Source: Idiomarina fontislapidosi
GTDB lineage: Bacteria; Pseudomonadota; Gammaproteobacteria; Enterobacterales; Alteromonadaceae
Assembly (NCBI RefSeq): GCF_003226255.1
Contig: NZ_QJST01000001.1
Span: 1-64,000, forward strand
DNA: 64,000 bases
Reading direction: 5' to 3'
Shown here: positions 25,729-34,758 of the stretch, piece after piece
Numbering within the stretch: position 1 is the stretch's first letter
Layout of the letters: each line of letters starts with the position of its first letter
Translations under genes and position numbers: made by a program
Notes under the pieces: generated by a model
Seen by the model: the letters and a program-made list of their open reading frames with translations, nothing else
Databases searched by the model: none
Told to the model about the DNA's origin: nothing

Positions 25729-26882
25729 TAGAAGGCTTCCATCATTTGTTGATAATTGATTTGGCGCTGCGTAATTTTACGCAGATAATTTTTAGTTTCT
25801 TGTGCGGGCAAGTATGTCATTAAATGTTGATAAGCTTGCTCGCGCGTCATTTGATTAGCGGCTGCACTCGCCTCAGCAAGAGAATAGTCGCTGCCAAAAG
25901 TGCGGGCGACGTTGCCCGGGCCTGTATTGTAGGCGGCAATAGATAAGAGTTCTCGCACTTCGTCGTTGCGCACGGCTTTAAAATAACGGCGACTGAGCAA
26001 ATAATAATACACACTACCCGCTTGGATATTATTATCGGGATCAAACAAATAGGCAGGGCTGAACAGCTGCTGCTCGCCGTATAAAAAGTCACTGATATCC
26101 TTACCTGCTGAGGTTGGCACAATTTGCATCAGACCAAACGCCGGAATATGCGAGCGGGCCATTGGATTAAAGCTCGATTCGGTATGAATAATCGCCAAAA
26201 TTAACGCAGGTGATAAGCCATGCTTTTGTGCGTAGACCTCGACTGTTGGCAATACGCGCTTGATGCGTGCTTGTTGACTCGTGGGTGGCAACTGAACAGT
26301 GATTTTGCTGGTGCTAGCCGTGGTCTCGAGTTGGTCTTGAGCGGGTTCTTCGCGACTCGCTTCGGCTTCGGTTTCGGTTTCGATGATTGGCGTACTGTTT
26401 TCGACTGTGATCTGTTGTTGTACGGGCTTTGGTAACTGTTTAATCACCGGGTCTGACTTAAGCGCGCTGCTCACGGTGGTACGCGCGAGTTTAGTGAGCT
26501 GCTGTTGCAGTTTTTGGCGAAGTTGTGCCTGAGTTAGGCGACCTTGCACCTCGACGGTTACCGTGTTGGCTTCATAATCGACGACTGTGCGTTCTGAGAC
26601 GTCGTCGCTGTACTGAATATAACGCGTTCTATCGCTGAGTTCGGGATCTTCCCAAACTTCCGCAAGTTGCTCTTTGTAGGCTGCCTCAGCCTCACGCCAC
26701 TCGTTGACGAACTGTTCAAAGGCTTGCCAATGCTCACGCTCAAATTGCTCGAACTCGGCTTGCTGCTGTGCGGCAAATTGTGCGAATGCATCCTCTTCAG
26801 CCGCCGTGTCTTGTGCTAACGCGGAGAGTGCAAGCGGATTAAGGATTAAAATAGCTGTCCAAGTCGAACGCTTTATCGGCAT
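25728..26882 (-). CDS. MltC-like lytic transglycosylase without a lipobox
   Basis: A 384-residue murein-degrading enzyme. It has a signal peptide (cleavage near ALAQD), a coiled-coil-prone Gln/Glu-rich segment (about residues 28-75), an MltC-type N-terminal domain (DYEANTVTVEV, then LRQKLQQQLTKL), a Pro/Glu/Thr linker, and a C-terminal SLT domain with the catalytic Glu in IIHTESSFNP and the motifs GLMQIVP and AAYNTGPGNV. It cleaves the glycan strand to 1,6-anhydro products. E. coli MltC is a lipoprotein; here no Cys follows the signal, so it is probably soluble in the periplasm. The ATG at 26882 has AAGGA and overlaps the upstream gene by 44 bp. Confidence 0.85.
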   Translation of the reverse strand: MPIKRSTWTAILILNPLALSALAQDTAAEEDAFAQFAAQQQAEFEQFEREHWQAFEQFVNEWREAEAAYKEQLAEVWEDPELSDRTRYIQYSDDVSERTVVDYEANTVTVEVQGRLTQAQLRQKLQQQLTKLARTTVSSALKSDPVIKQLPKPVQQQITVENSTPIIETETEAEASREEPAQDQLETTASTSKITVQLPPTSQQARIKRVLPTVEVYAQKHGLSPALILAIIHTESSFNPMARSHIPAFGLMQIVPTSAGKDISDFLYGEQQLFSPAYLFDPDNNIQAGSVYYYLLSRRYFKAVRNDEVRELLSIAAYNTGPGNVARTFGSDYSLAEASAAANQMTREQAYQHLMTYLPAQETKNYLRKITQRQINYQQMMEAF

Positions 26883-27585
26883 CTTGTTGTTCCTTCTTTT
26901 GCTCTGCTTGCACGCGTAACCGCTGACAGTCGATACTTTCGCAGGTCGATGCGATAGTGATACTTTGCCCGTAGTCTTGCTGATTAAAATATAATCGTGC
27001 GGCACTGTATTTGGCAGTATCCAAGGTAAGCTGCTCGGGCTGTAAGTTCTGTTGTAGATAAGCAAACTGACGCGGCTCGGGGGCGAGGTGTGCAATCAGA
27101 GCCACGGCATCGGCACTGCTGTACGACTCACTTAAACTTAATTGTAATAGCTGCTTTAATTGCGTCTGATCCAATTGACCTTGCATTTGCCAGGCGGCGC
27201 GCACGGCGAGTGCAGCTAAGTTAAGTGCCTTATTTTCAACCACCACGTTGCCACTGCAATGTTGCCAGCCATCGGCTGTCCAGAGCTTTTCGTTATCGAT
27301 ACGACCGGCAAAAAAACTTACATTGTCGGCAATTTCAAAGCCCAGCGTCTCGCTGAGTTCGGCTTTTAACTGAAGGCGTTGAGGTTTACTTAACAGCAAA
27401 CGGCAGGCTTTTTGGTCAACTTGTGCCGGAAGATCTTGTTCAGCCTTGACTGCCACGCCATCCGATGTCGTTTGTTGTTGATAACGGTTTAAAAGGGTTA
27501 GCTCATTGGCAGTGGCGGATGAGCTGCTAAGCGCAACCCACCCGCAAACCGCAAATATCGCTGGTTTTATCAAACAATTCGCCAT
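26839..27585 (-). CDS. Exported protein of the envelope operon, unknown function
   Basis: A 248-residue protein with a signal peptide (cleavage near SSATANE). The mature part is Gln/Leu-rich and largely helical, with paired helices (LDQTQLKQLLQLSL, then SADAVALIAHLAP) and two late cysteines (TCESIDC). I recognise no family. Its ATG overlaps the stop of the upstream gene (TAATG) and its end overlaps the start of the transglycosylase gene by 44 bp, which implies strict co-expression. Confidence 0.6.
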   Translation of the reverse strand: MANCLIKPAIFAVCGWVALSSSSATANELTLLNRYQQQTTSDGVAVKAEQDLPAQVDQKACRLLLSKPQRLQLKAELSETLGFEIADNVSFFAGRIDNEKLWTADGWQHCSGNVVVENKALNLAALAVRAAWQMQGQLDQTQLKQLLQLSLSESYSSADAVALIAHLAPEPRQFAYLQQNLQPEQLTLDTAKYSAARLYFNQQDYGQSITIASTCESIDCQRLRVQAEQKKEQQDADKAFDLDSYFNP

Positions 27586-28871
27586 TACAAGTTATCGTCG
27601 TCAGAAACTTTACCTGACGCGCCTTGTGGGTTGGCTGCTTTGTCGTTATCACCACCATAAACGTTGATAGCGCGACCTGAACTGTCCTTCTGCGCACTAC
27701 CGCGTCCTTGCATTTCGCGTTGTGCTTCTTTTGCGATCGCTTCAAAGGTGGGTGAGTGCACCGCAACGGTGTATTGCCAATGACCGTCGGCGCTGACAAA
27801 GTTACGTGTTTGCACGCCAGCAGGGAGAGTACCTCGAGCAATCGCTTGGTATTCATCACTTGCTTTTAATTGGTTCATGAATTGTGTGCGATCATTGTCG
27901 AGCTTTTTCACACGTGTTGGATCGTCTAAGTTGGGATCGGTATACTCAAATTGTTGAGTGCTTTCGAGCTGCTCCTCGTTAAAGCCACCTTGCCAATAGA
28001 CTTCTTCACCTTTCATGGTGCCGAGTAAGGCCGCACGTGCGCGGGTTTCCGATTGACGCTTAGCAACATCTTTAAGACGTTTTGCAACACGAGGGTTATC
28101 GTTGTTGCGAACGATCGCTGAGCCGTAGCCCATCAAAATGACTTCGCCCGTGTCAGCGTGCGTCAGGATCTTTGCGCCCATGGGGGGCAACACACCGGTG
28201 TTAATATCGGTAACGATCTGCTTGAACAGTTCGTTAGGATCACTGGTCACAATCGCTGCGCCTGCATTTTCACGCACTTGCGAACGCGTTTTGGGTGTTG
28301 AAATTAAGCTAATGCGTACTTGGTTGCTCTCGACATCATCGTATACGTCATATGTCACGTAGCCTGCCAATGAACCGTTGACTGATTCGACACATCGTTC
28401 TTTCATCGCGGATGTTTCGTTCGCCACTGAATCGGTGCCGGTATCGATAGCGTCCATGGTCAGTTCAGCTAAGTTATTACAGGTTACGTCGACGCCTTTA
28501 CCGTTAGATACGAGCTGACGTTTCGCAATGAGTGCCGCTTGGTTGTATGCTGCTCGCTTAGACAACAAGGTGGCGTTCATATTGTCGTACGTTTGGTAAA
28601 ACGCGCTACCAATCGACAAAATGCCTGTGCCACTACCGACTTGGATTAGACGGATACCATCTTCGCTATTATCGACTAATTGTTGGTGTGCGACAGCAAC
28701 GGCTTCTTTTTCGTCACTCCCCACCACGACATTGCCTTCGGTGACTGTTGATGTGCTCTCAACTTCTTGCCCAGGGCGTGCTGGCGTTAAGTCGGTTAAG
28801 TCAAAATCTTGTGCTTGGGCGGCGCCGCTGATGCCTGCGATAATCGCGAGGCCAAGTAAGGTGCGTTTCAT
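27585..28871 (-). CDS. Exported protein of the envelope operon, unknown function
   Basis: A 428-residue protein with a signal peptide (cleavage after AAQAQ). The central part (about residues 100-260) has the helix-strand pattern SKRAAYNQAALIAKRQL and later RVSLIS-like strands seen in LPP20/FlgT-like proteins, followed by KRQSETRARAALLG. The C-terminus is Gly/Asp-rich and probably disordered. The sequence resembles no enzyme I know. It lies 21 nt after the upstream gene and shares one base with the next. Confidence 0.55.
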   Translation of the reverse strand: MKRTLLGLAIIAGISGAAQAQDFDLTDLTPARPGQEVESTSTVTEGNVVVGSDEKEAVAVAHQQLVDNSEDGIRLIQVGSGTGILSIGSAFYQTYDNMNATLLSKRAAYNQAALIAKRQLVSNGKGVDVTCNNLAELTMDAIDTGTDSVANETSAMKERCVESVNGSLAGYVTYDVYDDVESNQVRISLISTPKTRSQVRENAGAAIVTSDPNELFKQIVTDINTGVLPPMGAKILTHADTGEVILMGYGSAIVRNNDNPRVAKRLKDVAKRQSETRARAALLGTMKGEEVYWQGGFNEEQLESTQQFEYTDPNLDDPTRVKKLDNDRTQFMNQLKASDEYQAIARGTLPAGVQTRNFVSADGHWQYTVAVHSPTFEAIAKEAQREMQGRGSAQKDSSGRAINVYGGDNDKAANPQGASGKVSDDDNL

Positions 28872-28892
28872 ATATTGTCCTTTATGGTCTTA

Positions 28893-30287
28893 CTAATTAA
28901 ATCGTATGGTGAATTCATTGGCGATAACCGCCTTGGGCAATTCTGTCGCGGTGATAGGCTGCAAAGATTGCTGTAAGGCAGCAACCAGGTCACCCGTTTT
29001 ACCGCTAAAACGCAGTTGCGCTTTATAGAATTCACCGTTGTTGGAGATGCTGACATCCTGCGCGCCTCCAAGTGTTGATAGCACGCCAGATAAACGTTCG
29101 GGCTGAGCTAAATAGCGACTGTTGATGTACACATCATGTACGAGTCCGCCTTCTTGTACGACACGCATGAATGCATCACCTAGTTGTTTGCTCAGAGCTT
29201 GTTGTTGTGGCTCTAAAGCGAGATGAACATCGATGAGGTCGTACAAAGCGTTCGGTCCGTTTGGCAGTGACAATAAAGCGGGGTCATTTTGCCACTCACC
29301 GTAAACATTTCCTGCTTGGTCGGTTACTTGCACACGCAGATCAAGACGCGCTGTTCCGGCACGCTCTATCAAGCGAGGCTTGGCACGCAGTATGAGGTTG
29401 GCATTGTCGCTCAACTCCACTCCTTGCTGCGACAACCAGCGCTTGAGTTCACTGTCGAGCGGCGCCGGGGCTGCTACAGCGACACGCGGAGAGCCGATTT
29501 GCTGCATGATATGGGACGTGGCGAGTTCAACTTTTTGTTTTTCGACATCGGCACGGATGGTGACCTCAATGCCGTTATTGGCGAGTTGTTTTGAATCGAT
29601 TAACTGCCATTGTTTGACCATTCCGGCGGATTTTGTTTGCAACTGACGGGCTACAAAATCATTCATGGCGAAGTTGTCACTGGTATTGTTCGTGTGACTC
29701 ACGGTATTTGAGTACTGTGTGCGTTGCTCTGTAAGCCATACGCCGACAACCTGTGAGATGGCACGACGCAGTGCGTCTAGCTCAGCGACTTCGCGTGCGC
29801 TCATACCTTGTTTATCATCGCGCCAGCCCTCACCAACGACAGTCACTGAGACGGTGGTTTGCGCATCATCCCAGCTACCGCTGTCGGTGCTTGCGGTGCC
29901 CAGTGGTTGCTTGTTGAGGCTCACGGTTACACACGTATCTGAACCTTCTAAGCGGGGCTTTGAGGTATTGGTTCGCAGACCGCGCATATCATAGCCTGCT
30001 TGTGCCATGTCGCTTAACTGTTGAAGCCAAGTTGAGCTTGCCGTATCCATTTGTTCATAGGTATTAGCAATGCTAAGCACTTTACCTGACTGAACTGCGC
30101 GAGCAATTTCAGCCAGCGCTTCGGTTTTTGCTTGCTCAATGGCACTCGCACCGCGCCCGTAGGCACAGTGCTCTGCCTCAATGGCGCCGTTGAGCAGCAC
30201 ATTTAGATCTTGCGCCTGTACACTCACCGCAGGCAAGCCAACGGCGAGTGTCAGCAACGCGGATTTAACTCCGGTTGCTTTAATCAT
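28893..30287 (-). CDS. Exported LPP20/FlgT-like protein of the envelope operon
   Basis: A 464-residue periplasmic protein with a signal peptide (cleavage near SVQAQ). It holds two copies of the alanine-rich helix found in LPP20/FlgT N-domains: QAKTEALAEIARAV near residue 52 and AREVAELDALRRAISQVVG near residue 170. A later region (about 280-460) has repeated alpha/beta units. FlgT-like domains occur in flagellar-ring and outer-membrane assembly factors, but the resemblance is at fold level and the function is open. Start overlaps the upstream stop by 4 nt (ATGA). Confidence 0.55.
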   Translation of the reverse strand: MIKATGVKSALLTLAVGLPAVSVQAQDLNVLLNGAIEAEHCAYGRGASAIEQAKTEALAEIARAVQSGKVLSIANTYEQMDTASSTWLQQLSDMAQAGYDMRGLRTNTSKPRLEGSDTCVTVSLNKQPLGTASTDSGSWDDAQTTVSVTVVGEGWRDDKQGMSAREVAELDALRRAISQVVGVWLTEQRTQYSNTVSHTNNTSDNFAMNDFVARQLQTKSAGMVKQWQLIDSKQLANNGIEVTIRADVEKQKVELATSHIMQQIGSPRVAVAAPAPLDSELKRWLSQQGVELSDNANLILRAKPRLIERAGTARLDLRVQVTDQAGNVYGEWQNDPALLSLPNGPNALYDLIDVHLALEPQQQALSKQLGDAFMRVVQEGGLVHDVYINSRYLAQPERLSGVLSTLGGAQDVSISNNGEFYKAQLRFSGKTGDLVAALQQSLQPITATELPKAVIANEFTIRFN

Positions 30288-31414
30288 GTACGGTTCTCCA
30301 AGAAGTTCGCTGGCGTACCGACGGATACAGCAAAAATCTTAGCACTATTGGAGGGGCGATAAATGCCGGCTTCTGCCTGCGCAGAAATCGTGTCGGCGAG
30401 CGAGGAGTCCTTCCATAATGTCATTTCGCCCATTGCACTGTTGCGTGATGGGTTAACGTTGGCAACCCCGATAGGCTCAACAAACCCGGCGCTGTATTGA
30501 AAGATGATCATGGTTTCATTAGGGAGCACACCCGCGTTTTGACCGCGATCGAGGCTGATTTGATTGCCCTTGATCCCGAGTACTTGGGCGGTTGCCGGCA
30601 TTTCTGACAGCATACGTGTGAGCAAAATATCGATGCCGCGAGATGCCATATCGTTGATCACCGCGTTGACATGTGCGCTATCGAAGTAGCGGTAACCACT
30701 GACATAGCGGTTGTTTGCCATGACATACTTGAGCTCGCTGCGGTCACGCACATCCTCGGATTTAACGCGGATTTTGCCAAGGTTCGGGTAAGACAACATT
30801 TCACGTGTGTAGGGGTCGATGGTTGCTGCCGTTAATTCGAGGGTGTAGTCCATCCAACCTGTGATGCTGCCCTCATTTTTTACCGTACGAAGGGTATCGA
30901 GTTTAACCACATAGTCAGGTTGTAAAACACGACGTTCAGCAGCTCTGTTCGCCACCGACGTAGCGCCTTGCTGCTCAAGTTGAAGTTGTTTTTCTTCGCT
31001 TATAACGCTGTCATCTCGAGTCACGATGCGGAAGCGGTTGATGCCTGCGAATTGGTTTTCGAGCATTTTGAGTAGCTGACTGTCATCGTATTCGCGCAGG
31101 GCATCAACGCCTTGACCTTCGCCGCCAACATCGGTGCCGCTAAAGTACATGCGTACGATGGGTTTTTTTAGCGGGCAATTGTCGTTTTCGTTGCTGCGAT
31201 CAAACGTACAGTTCGCTAATCCTTGAGTATCAAAGTAAGCGGGTACTTTGATGTCGTCATCTTCAAACCGATAAGCACTTTTTGCGATGATCGCGTTGGA
31301 AGCACGATTACTGACTTGACCTGTTTGCGTTTGTTGCGCGGGTTGGGTGGTTTGGCAGGCCGATAACACCGCGACAGCTGCAAGGGATAAGGCAATTTTT
31401 AACGTGTTCTTCAT
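30284..31414 (-). CDS. Lipoprotein with CsgG/FlgT-like architecture
   Basis: A 376-residue lipoprotein: lipobox VLSAC (Cys20), a short Gln/Thr linker, then a domain with LREYDDSQLLKMLENQFAG and later YVVKLDTLRTV, of the kind seen in CsgG-like periplasmic domains. The C-terminal part has QISLDRGQNAGV, resembling the FlgT C-terminal barrel motif. The protein is probably anchored in the outer membrane facing the periplasm. No pore-forming evidence is visible. It is tightly packed with its neighbours (9-nt gap upstream, 4-nt overlap downstream). Confidence 0.6.
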   Translation of the reverse strand: MKNTLKIALSLAAVAVLSACQTTQPAQQTQTGQVSNRASNAIIAKSAYRFEDDDIKVPAYFDTQGLANCTFDRSNENDNCPLKKPIVRMYFSGTDVGGEGQGVDALREYDDSQLLKMLENQFAGINRFRIVTRDDSVISEEKQLQLEQQGATSVANRAAERRVLQPDYVVKLDTLRTVKNEGSITGWMDYTLELTAATIDPYTREMLSYPNLGKIRVKSEDVRDRSELKYVMANNRYVSGYRYFDSAHVNAVINDMASRGIDILLTRMLSEMPATAQVLGIKGNQISLDRGQNAGVLPNETMIIFQYSAGFVEPIGVANVNPSRNSAMGEMTLWKDSSLADTISAQAEAGIYRPSNSAKIFAVSVGTPANFLENRT

Positions 31415-31423
31415 GAGGTTTTC

Positions 31424-32362
31424 CTATTCTATACTGGCGTCGAACAACCAGTTTGAAACGGGTTGTGCGACCATTGCTTTAAGTTGATTCTGAGCATCGG
31501 TAGCCGCGTCTTCGGGAGTCGCTCCGGTGCCGATGACTTCGATAATTTGTTGGTGTAACTGACGAAAGGGCGACTGTGGCTCGGTAACCGACGCAATTAA
31601 CTGTTGGCGGTGTAAATAACCCGTATTGCTTTGGCGTTGTTGTGCCTGTTGCTCAAGTTGCAGCCATAAGTCAGGTTGACTCTGCGATGGGGTGTTTCGC
31701 TGAATCACGCCCGCTATGACGTTTAAATCTCGGCTCGCTATCACTCGCAGTCCCAGTGATTGTTCAACGCGTGTTAACTCAACCAGCTGCTGGTTAAATG
31801 GGTTATCTGTTTGCGAGGGGTCGAGCTGTGCTAACGCAAGGGCGTAAGCGTTGGCCGTCTGCAACGGCTGCTTGTAGCGAAGCAACCATAATAACTGTTG
31901 TTGCGAATCGGCTTGTGTCGGGAATCGTAATTCGCTGTATTGATCAATTTGGTTCTTCAGGAAATCGTGAACAGCGGCTTTTTTAACTGCCACTTTGACA
32001 CTGACTGTGCCGTCGGCGTGGCGGTAGCTTTGTTCGGGCGCTATATTACTGAACTGCAGCGGCACTGATTGTCCAGCCACCGTCAGGCTGAATTGGCTTT
32101 GCGTATCCGTGCCCTGTGCGCTGGTTTGCTTGTCGTATACACTCAATGACTCGCTGCGCAAGGACACGGCAACCTGCTCTGCAATTGCAGCGAGCGCGGT
32201 TTGTGTTGCTTGCGCATGAGTTTCAGCGGTCGCCACAGCCCGATAAGTGTCACGATCAGAAGAAGGCAGCTCAGTGACCCACTGCGGTTGATCTTGCGCA
32301 TGCAGTGGCGTACTGAACGCTAACAGTGACACCACTGCTAGCGTTAACGCAGATATACGCAC
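31424..32362 (-). CDS. Exported LPP20-like protein of the envelope operon
   Basis: A 312-residue protein with a signal peptide (cleavage near LHAQD). The LPP20-type domain is clear: QPQWVTELPSSDRDTYRAVATAET followed by AALAAIAEQVAVSLRS-like helix and YRHADGTVSVKVAVKKA. The C-terminal half is helical and Gln-rich with a second short alanine-rich helix (TPEDAATDAQNQLKAMV). Its start is 2 nt from the stop of the operon's first gene. Confidence 0.65.
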   Translation of the reverse strand: MRISALTLAVVSLLAFSTPLHAQDQPQWVTELPSSDRDTYRAVATAETHAQATQTALAAIAEQVAVSLRSESLSVYDKQTSAQGTDTQSQFSLTVAGQSVPLQFSNIAPEQSYRHADGTVSVKVAVKKAAVHDFLKNQIDQYSELRFPTQADSQQQLLWLLRYKQPLQTANAYALALAQLDPSQTDNPFNQQLVELTRVEQSLGLRVIASRDLNVIAGVIQRNTPSQSQPDLWLQLEQQAQQRQSNTGYLHRQQLIASVTEPQSPFRQLHQQIIEVIGTGATPEDAATDAQNQLKAMVAQPVSNWLFDASIE

Positions 32363-32364
32363 GT

Positions 32365-33066
32365 TTAGCCTTTGGCTTCGAGTTCTTCTTGCAAGCCATC
32401 GATAGCCTCGATGGTTTCTTGCTCTAACGAAATTAATTCGTTTGCATCCGAAGCCAGCTCTAACTGGTCTTTAGCACGCAATATCGCCAAGGCAACATCA
32501 TTGTCAGCGGTGCGCTCGTCATCTGCTTTCATCATACCGCCAAGCCAATTGGCCGCGGTCGCTTTAGCAATTTCACCACCGTACTGACTGGTTAGATAAC
32601 CCAATTTGATTAGCTGTGCAGTAAGCTCGATACCTAATTGGGTATTACGCTGAGTGACCTCATCAATCGAGGCTTGATATGCCACAATTTTAGGACCAAT
32701 TTTGTCTTCCTCTGAAGTCGCTCCCGCATCGAACTCGGTGATAGCTAATTGCAGCTGTTCGGGGGTTTTGCCTTGGTGAGCATACAAAAAGGCTTGTACA
32801 TCAGCGTGATTTTCTGCTTGTGTGCGGTATTCATCCATCACACTGTATTGGCGCTCTAAAATTGACGCGCAAATATTTAGCACTTCATCGACACCAGGAC
32901 TGACCTCGACCCGATTGAAGCCAACTTTCTCAATGTTTTCAGATAATGTAGCGATAGCATCAACACGGTTCATTGTTGCTGCCTGTTCGTTACCTGACCC
33001 GTTAGACATACAGCCGGAAGTTGCAAGAATTGCGGCAAGCGTAGGCGCCAAGATCCATTTGTTCAT
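32365..33066 (-). CDS. Lipoprotein, first gene of the envelope operon
   Basis: A 233-residue lipoprotein with lipobox ATSGC (Cys19), a short linker and an all-helical mature part (long helices about residues 60-170 and 195-230). No family recognised. It is the first of eight minus-strand genes spaced from -44 to +21 nt, so its promoter in the 33067-33270 region should drive the set. Confidence 0.6.
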   Translation of the reverse strand: MNKWILAPTLAAILATSGCMSNGSGNEQAATMNRVDAIATLSENIEKVGFNRVEVSPGVDEVLNICASILERQYSVMDEYRTQAENHADVQAFLYAHQGKTPEQLQLAITEFDAGATSEEDKIGPKIVAYQASIDEVTQRNTQLGIELTAQLIKLGYLTSQYGGEIAKATAANWLGGMMKADDERTADNDVALAILRAKDQLELASDANELISLEQETIEAIDGLQEELEAKG

Positions 33067-33271
33067 AATTAATCCCTCGGGGTTAAAGAAACTAGCAATA
33101 GGTGTTTATTAATAAGTTGTTATCTAATATTTTTGGCTAATGTAAATTTTATGTAAAGATAGTTCAACAGTTTTTTATGAACTTTTTGATACATTAAAAA
33201 GACAGATTGGTTGTTGTGCTCGCCTGTAAGCTTTGATAAAAGTTACGTTGTTGACATAGGTCAATCATTTT
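33067..33271. other. Divergent intergenic region between the envelope operon and a diguanylate cyclase gene
   Basis: The AT-rich left half should hold the promoter of the eight-gene operon; no single -35/-10 pair on the minus strand stands out. A TTGACA at 33251-33256 has no -10 at normal spacing on the plus strand. No gene is present. Confidence 0.4.
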
Positions 33272-33300
33272 TTGGCAACTTTAGATTTTGCTTGTATACT
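33272..33300 (+). promoter_or_regulatory. Sigma-70 promoter of the diguanylate cyclase gene
   Basis: TTGGCA (33272-33277), an exact 17-nt spacer, and TATACT (33295-33300). The predicted start of transcription, about 7 nt later, coincides with the base of a perfect hairpin (33307-33324). Confidence 0.6.
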
Positions 33301-33306
33301 TCTCGA

Positions 33307-33393
33307 TCCCAAAAGGATTTGGGAATTAGCGATATGTTGATAGATGTATCTGCTGACCTCGGGAAATAGCAACGGACTGGACGTTGGAGTTGG
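33307..33393 (+). promoter_or_regulatory. Candidate CsrA-controlled leader of the diguanylate cyclase mRNA
   Basis: At 33307-33324 a perfect 7-bp stem (TCCCAAA/TTTGGGA) carries the loop AGGA, which is how CsrA sites are displayed. Five more GGA motifs follow at 33362, 33374, 33379, 33386 and 33392, the last overlapping the ATG and one forming the Shine-Dalgarno. Several GGA sites around the start are typical of mRNAs repressed by CsrA. csrA itself lies 9 kb away at 42536. Confidence 0.5.
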
Positions 33394-34758
33394 ATGAGTT
33401 ACGAGAAAAAATTATTGGATATTGCTGACGAATTTGTCGCTTACATTGATAAAGACAAAATTTATCGCTATATCAACCCCGCTTATGAAAAGTTTTTAGA
33501 CCTCGAAGAGCCTATCGAAGGAAAACACGTCGCTGATATTTTTAGTGAGGACTCACTTGGCGATGTATTTGAATTTCAGAATCGAGCCTTAGCCGGCGAT
33601 AAATGCCATTTTTCTAAGCACATTCGTTTGCGTGATGGGCGTGTACGCTATTGGAGTGCCCGATATATTCCTTATATTGATCACGACGCGGGTGTGGTCA
33701 ACGGTTTTTTTGTACTCATCTCTGACGAGACGGCTAATAATGCGGTGCTGCATTTATTGAAGCGAGTGTATACCGCAGCAACCCACGAAAACCGAGGGCC
33801 CGATCGCAGCGAGGCGATCAATATGGTACTGCAAGAAGGTTGCGACTATTTGGGGCTGGATGTTGGTTTGGTCAGCAAGGCGATCGACGACTGCTATATC
33901 ATTAAATGGGTCCACTCTCGCTTAGCTCCGATTGACCCCGAAACAGAATTAAGCTTGGGGCAAACCTATTGTTCAGTGACGCTAAATAACAAGGCAACTA
34001 CCTACACGGTAAAAGCCTCTGAGTGCCCAGTGTATCGTAACCACCCGAGCTATCAGCAGTTTAATTTTGAAACTTACATTGGTGCACCCTTGTATTTAAA
34101 TGGTCATTTATGGGGCACCTTGAGTTTTTCGAGCCCATCGGCTCGCGAAAATGAGTTTAGTTCGCTCGAGTTAGAAACGTTTCAGATCCTGACTAAGTCG
34201 ATACAAATGCTGTTGAATGAACATAAGCTCGTGAAGTCGTTGCACGCGGAAAAGTCGGAATTGGAGGTTTTTGCTCAAACCGATGAGTTAACAGGTTTAG
34301 CGAACCGTTCGTTTATTACCCGTTACGTAACGAAGCAGCTGTTTATCATGCAACCTGGTGAGTTTGTATTTGCGCTTATCGATATTGATTATTTTAAGCG
34401 TGTTAATGACAGTTACGGCCATGAGGCGGGTGATGAAGTGTTAATGCAGCTGGCGCAACGTGTAAAAGAGGGCTTGCGTAAAACGGACATTATTGCGCGG
34501 CTGGGTGGGGAGGAGTTCGTGGTTATTTTGAACGAGAGTAACACCACCCGTGCTCATGCTACGCTTAATCGTCTCCGTCAGTTGGTTCAACAAAAGCCGT
34601 TTAAGCTCTGCCAAACAGAAATAACCACCACGGTGAGTATTGGTGCTACATTCAACGTCGAGGGCGATGATTTTCGTGCCATTTACAACCGCGCCGACGA
34701 ACAGCTTTACAAAGCAAAATATCGCGGCCGTGATTGTTTAAGCAGCGATTTCGCGTAG
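33394..34758 (+). CDS. PAS-GAF-GGDEF diguanylate cyclase
   Basis: A 454-residue cytoplasmic protein with no membrane span. A PAS domain (about residues 5-118, with YINPAYEKFLDLEEPIEGKH), a GAF domain (about 135-275) and a GGDEF domain (about 290-450) follow in order. The active-site loop is GGEEF (371-375), preceded by the inhibitory I-site RKTD, so the enzyme should make c-di-GMP from GTP with product inhibition. The GAF domain has CSVT and CPVY cysteines. The TAG stop is the head of a REP-A. Both expression (leader with GGA motifs) and output point to a motile-sessile switch. Confidence 0.9.
   Translation: MSYEKKLLDIADEFVAYIDKDKIYRYINPAYEKFLDLEEPIEGKHVADIFSEDSLGDVFEFQNRALAGDKCHFSKHIRLRDGRVRYWSARYIPYIDHDAGVVNGFFVLISDETANNAVLHLLKRVYTAATHENRGPDRSEAINMVLQEGCDYLGLDVGLVSKAIDDCYIIKWVHSRLAPIDPETELSLGQTYCSVTLNNKATTYTVKASECPVYRNHPSYQQFNFETYIGAPLYLNGHLWGTLSFSSPSARENEFSSLELETFQILTKSIQMLLNEHKLVKSLHAEKSELEVFAQTDELTGLANRSFITRYVTKQLFIMQPGEFVFALIDIDYFKRVNDSYGHEAGDEVLMQLAQRVKEGLRKTDIIARLGGEEFVVILNESNTTRAHATLNRLRQLVQQKPFKLCQTEITTTVSIGATFNVEGDDFRAIYNRADEQLYKAKYRGRDCLSSDFA

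Noticed and set aside
33251-33256. TTGACA as a -35 element for the diguanylate cyclase gene
   Set aside because: The nearest good -10 (33295) is 38 nt away. TTGGCA at 33272 has the correct 17-nt spacing.
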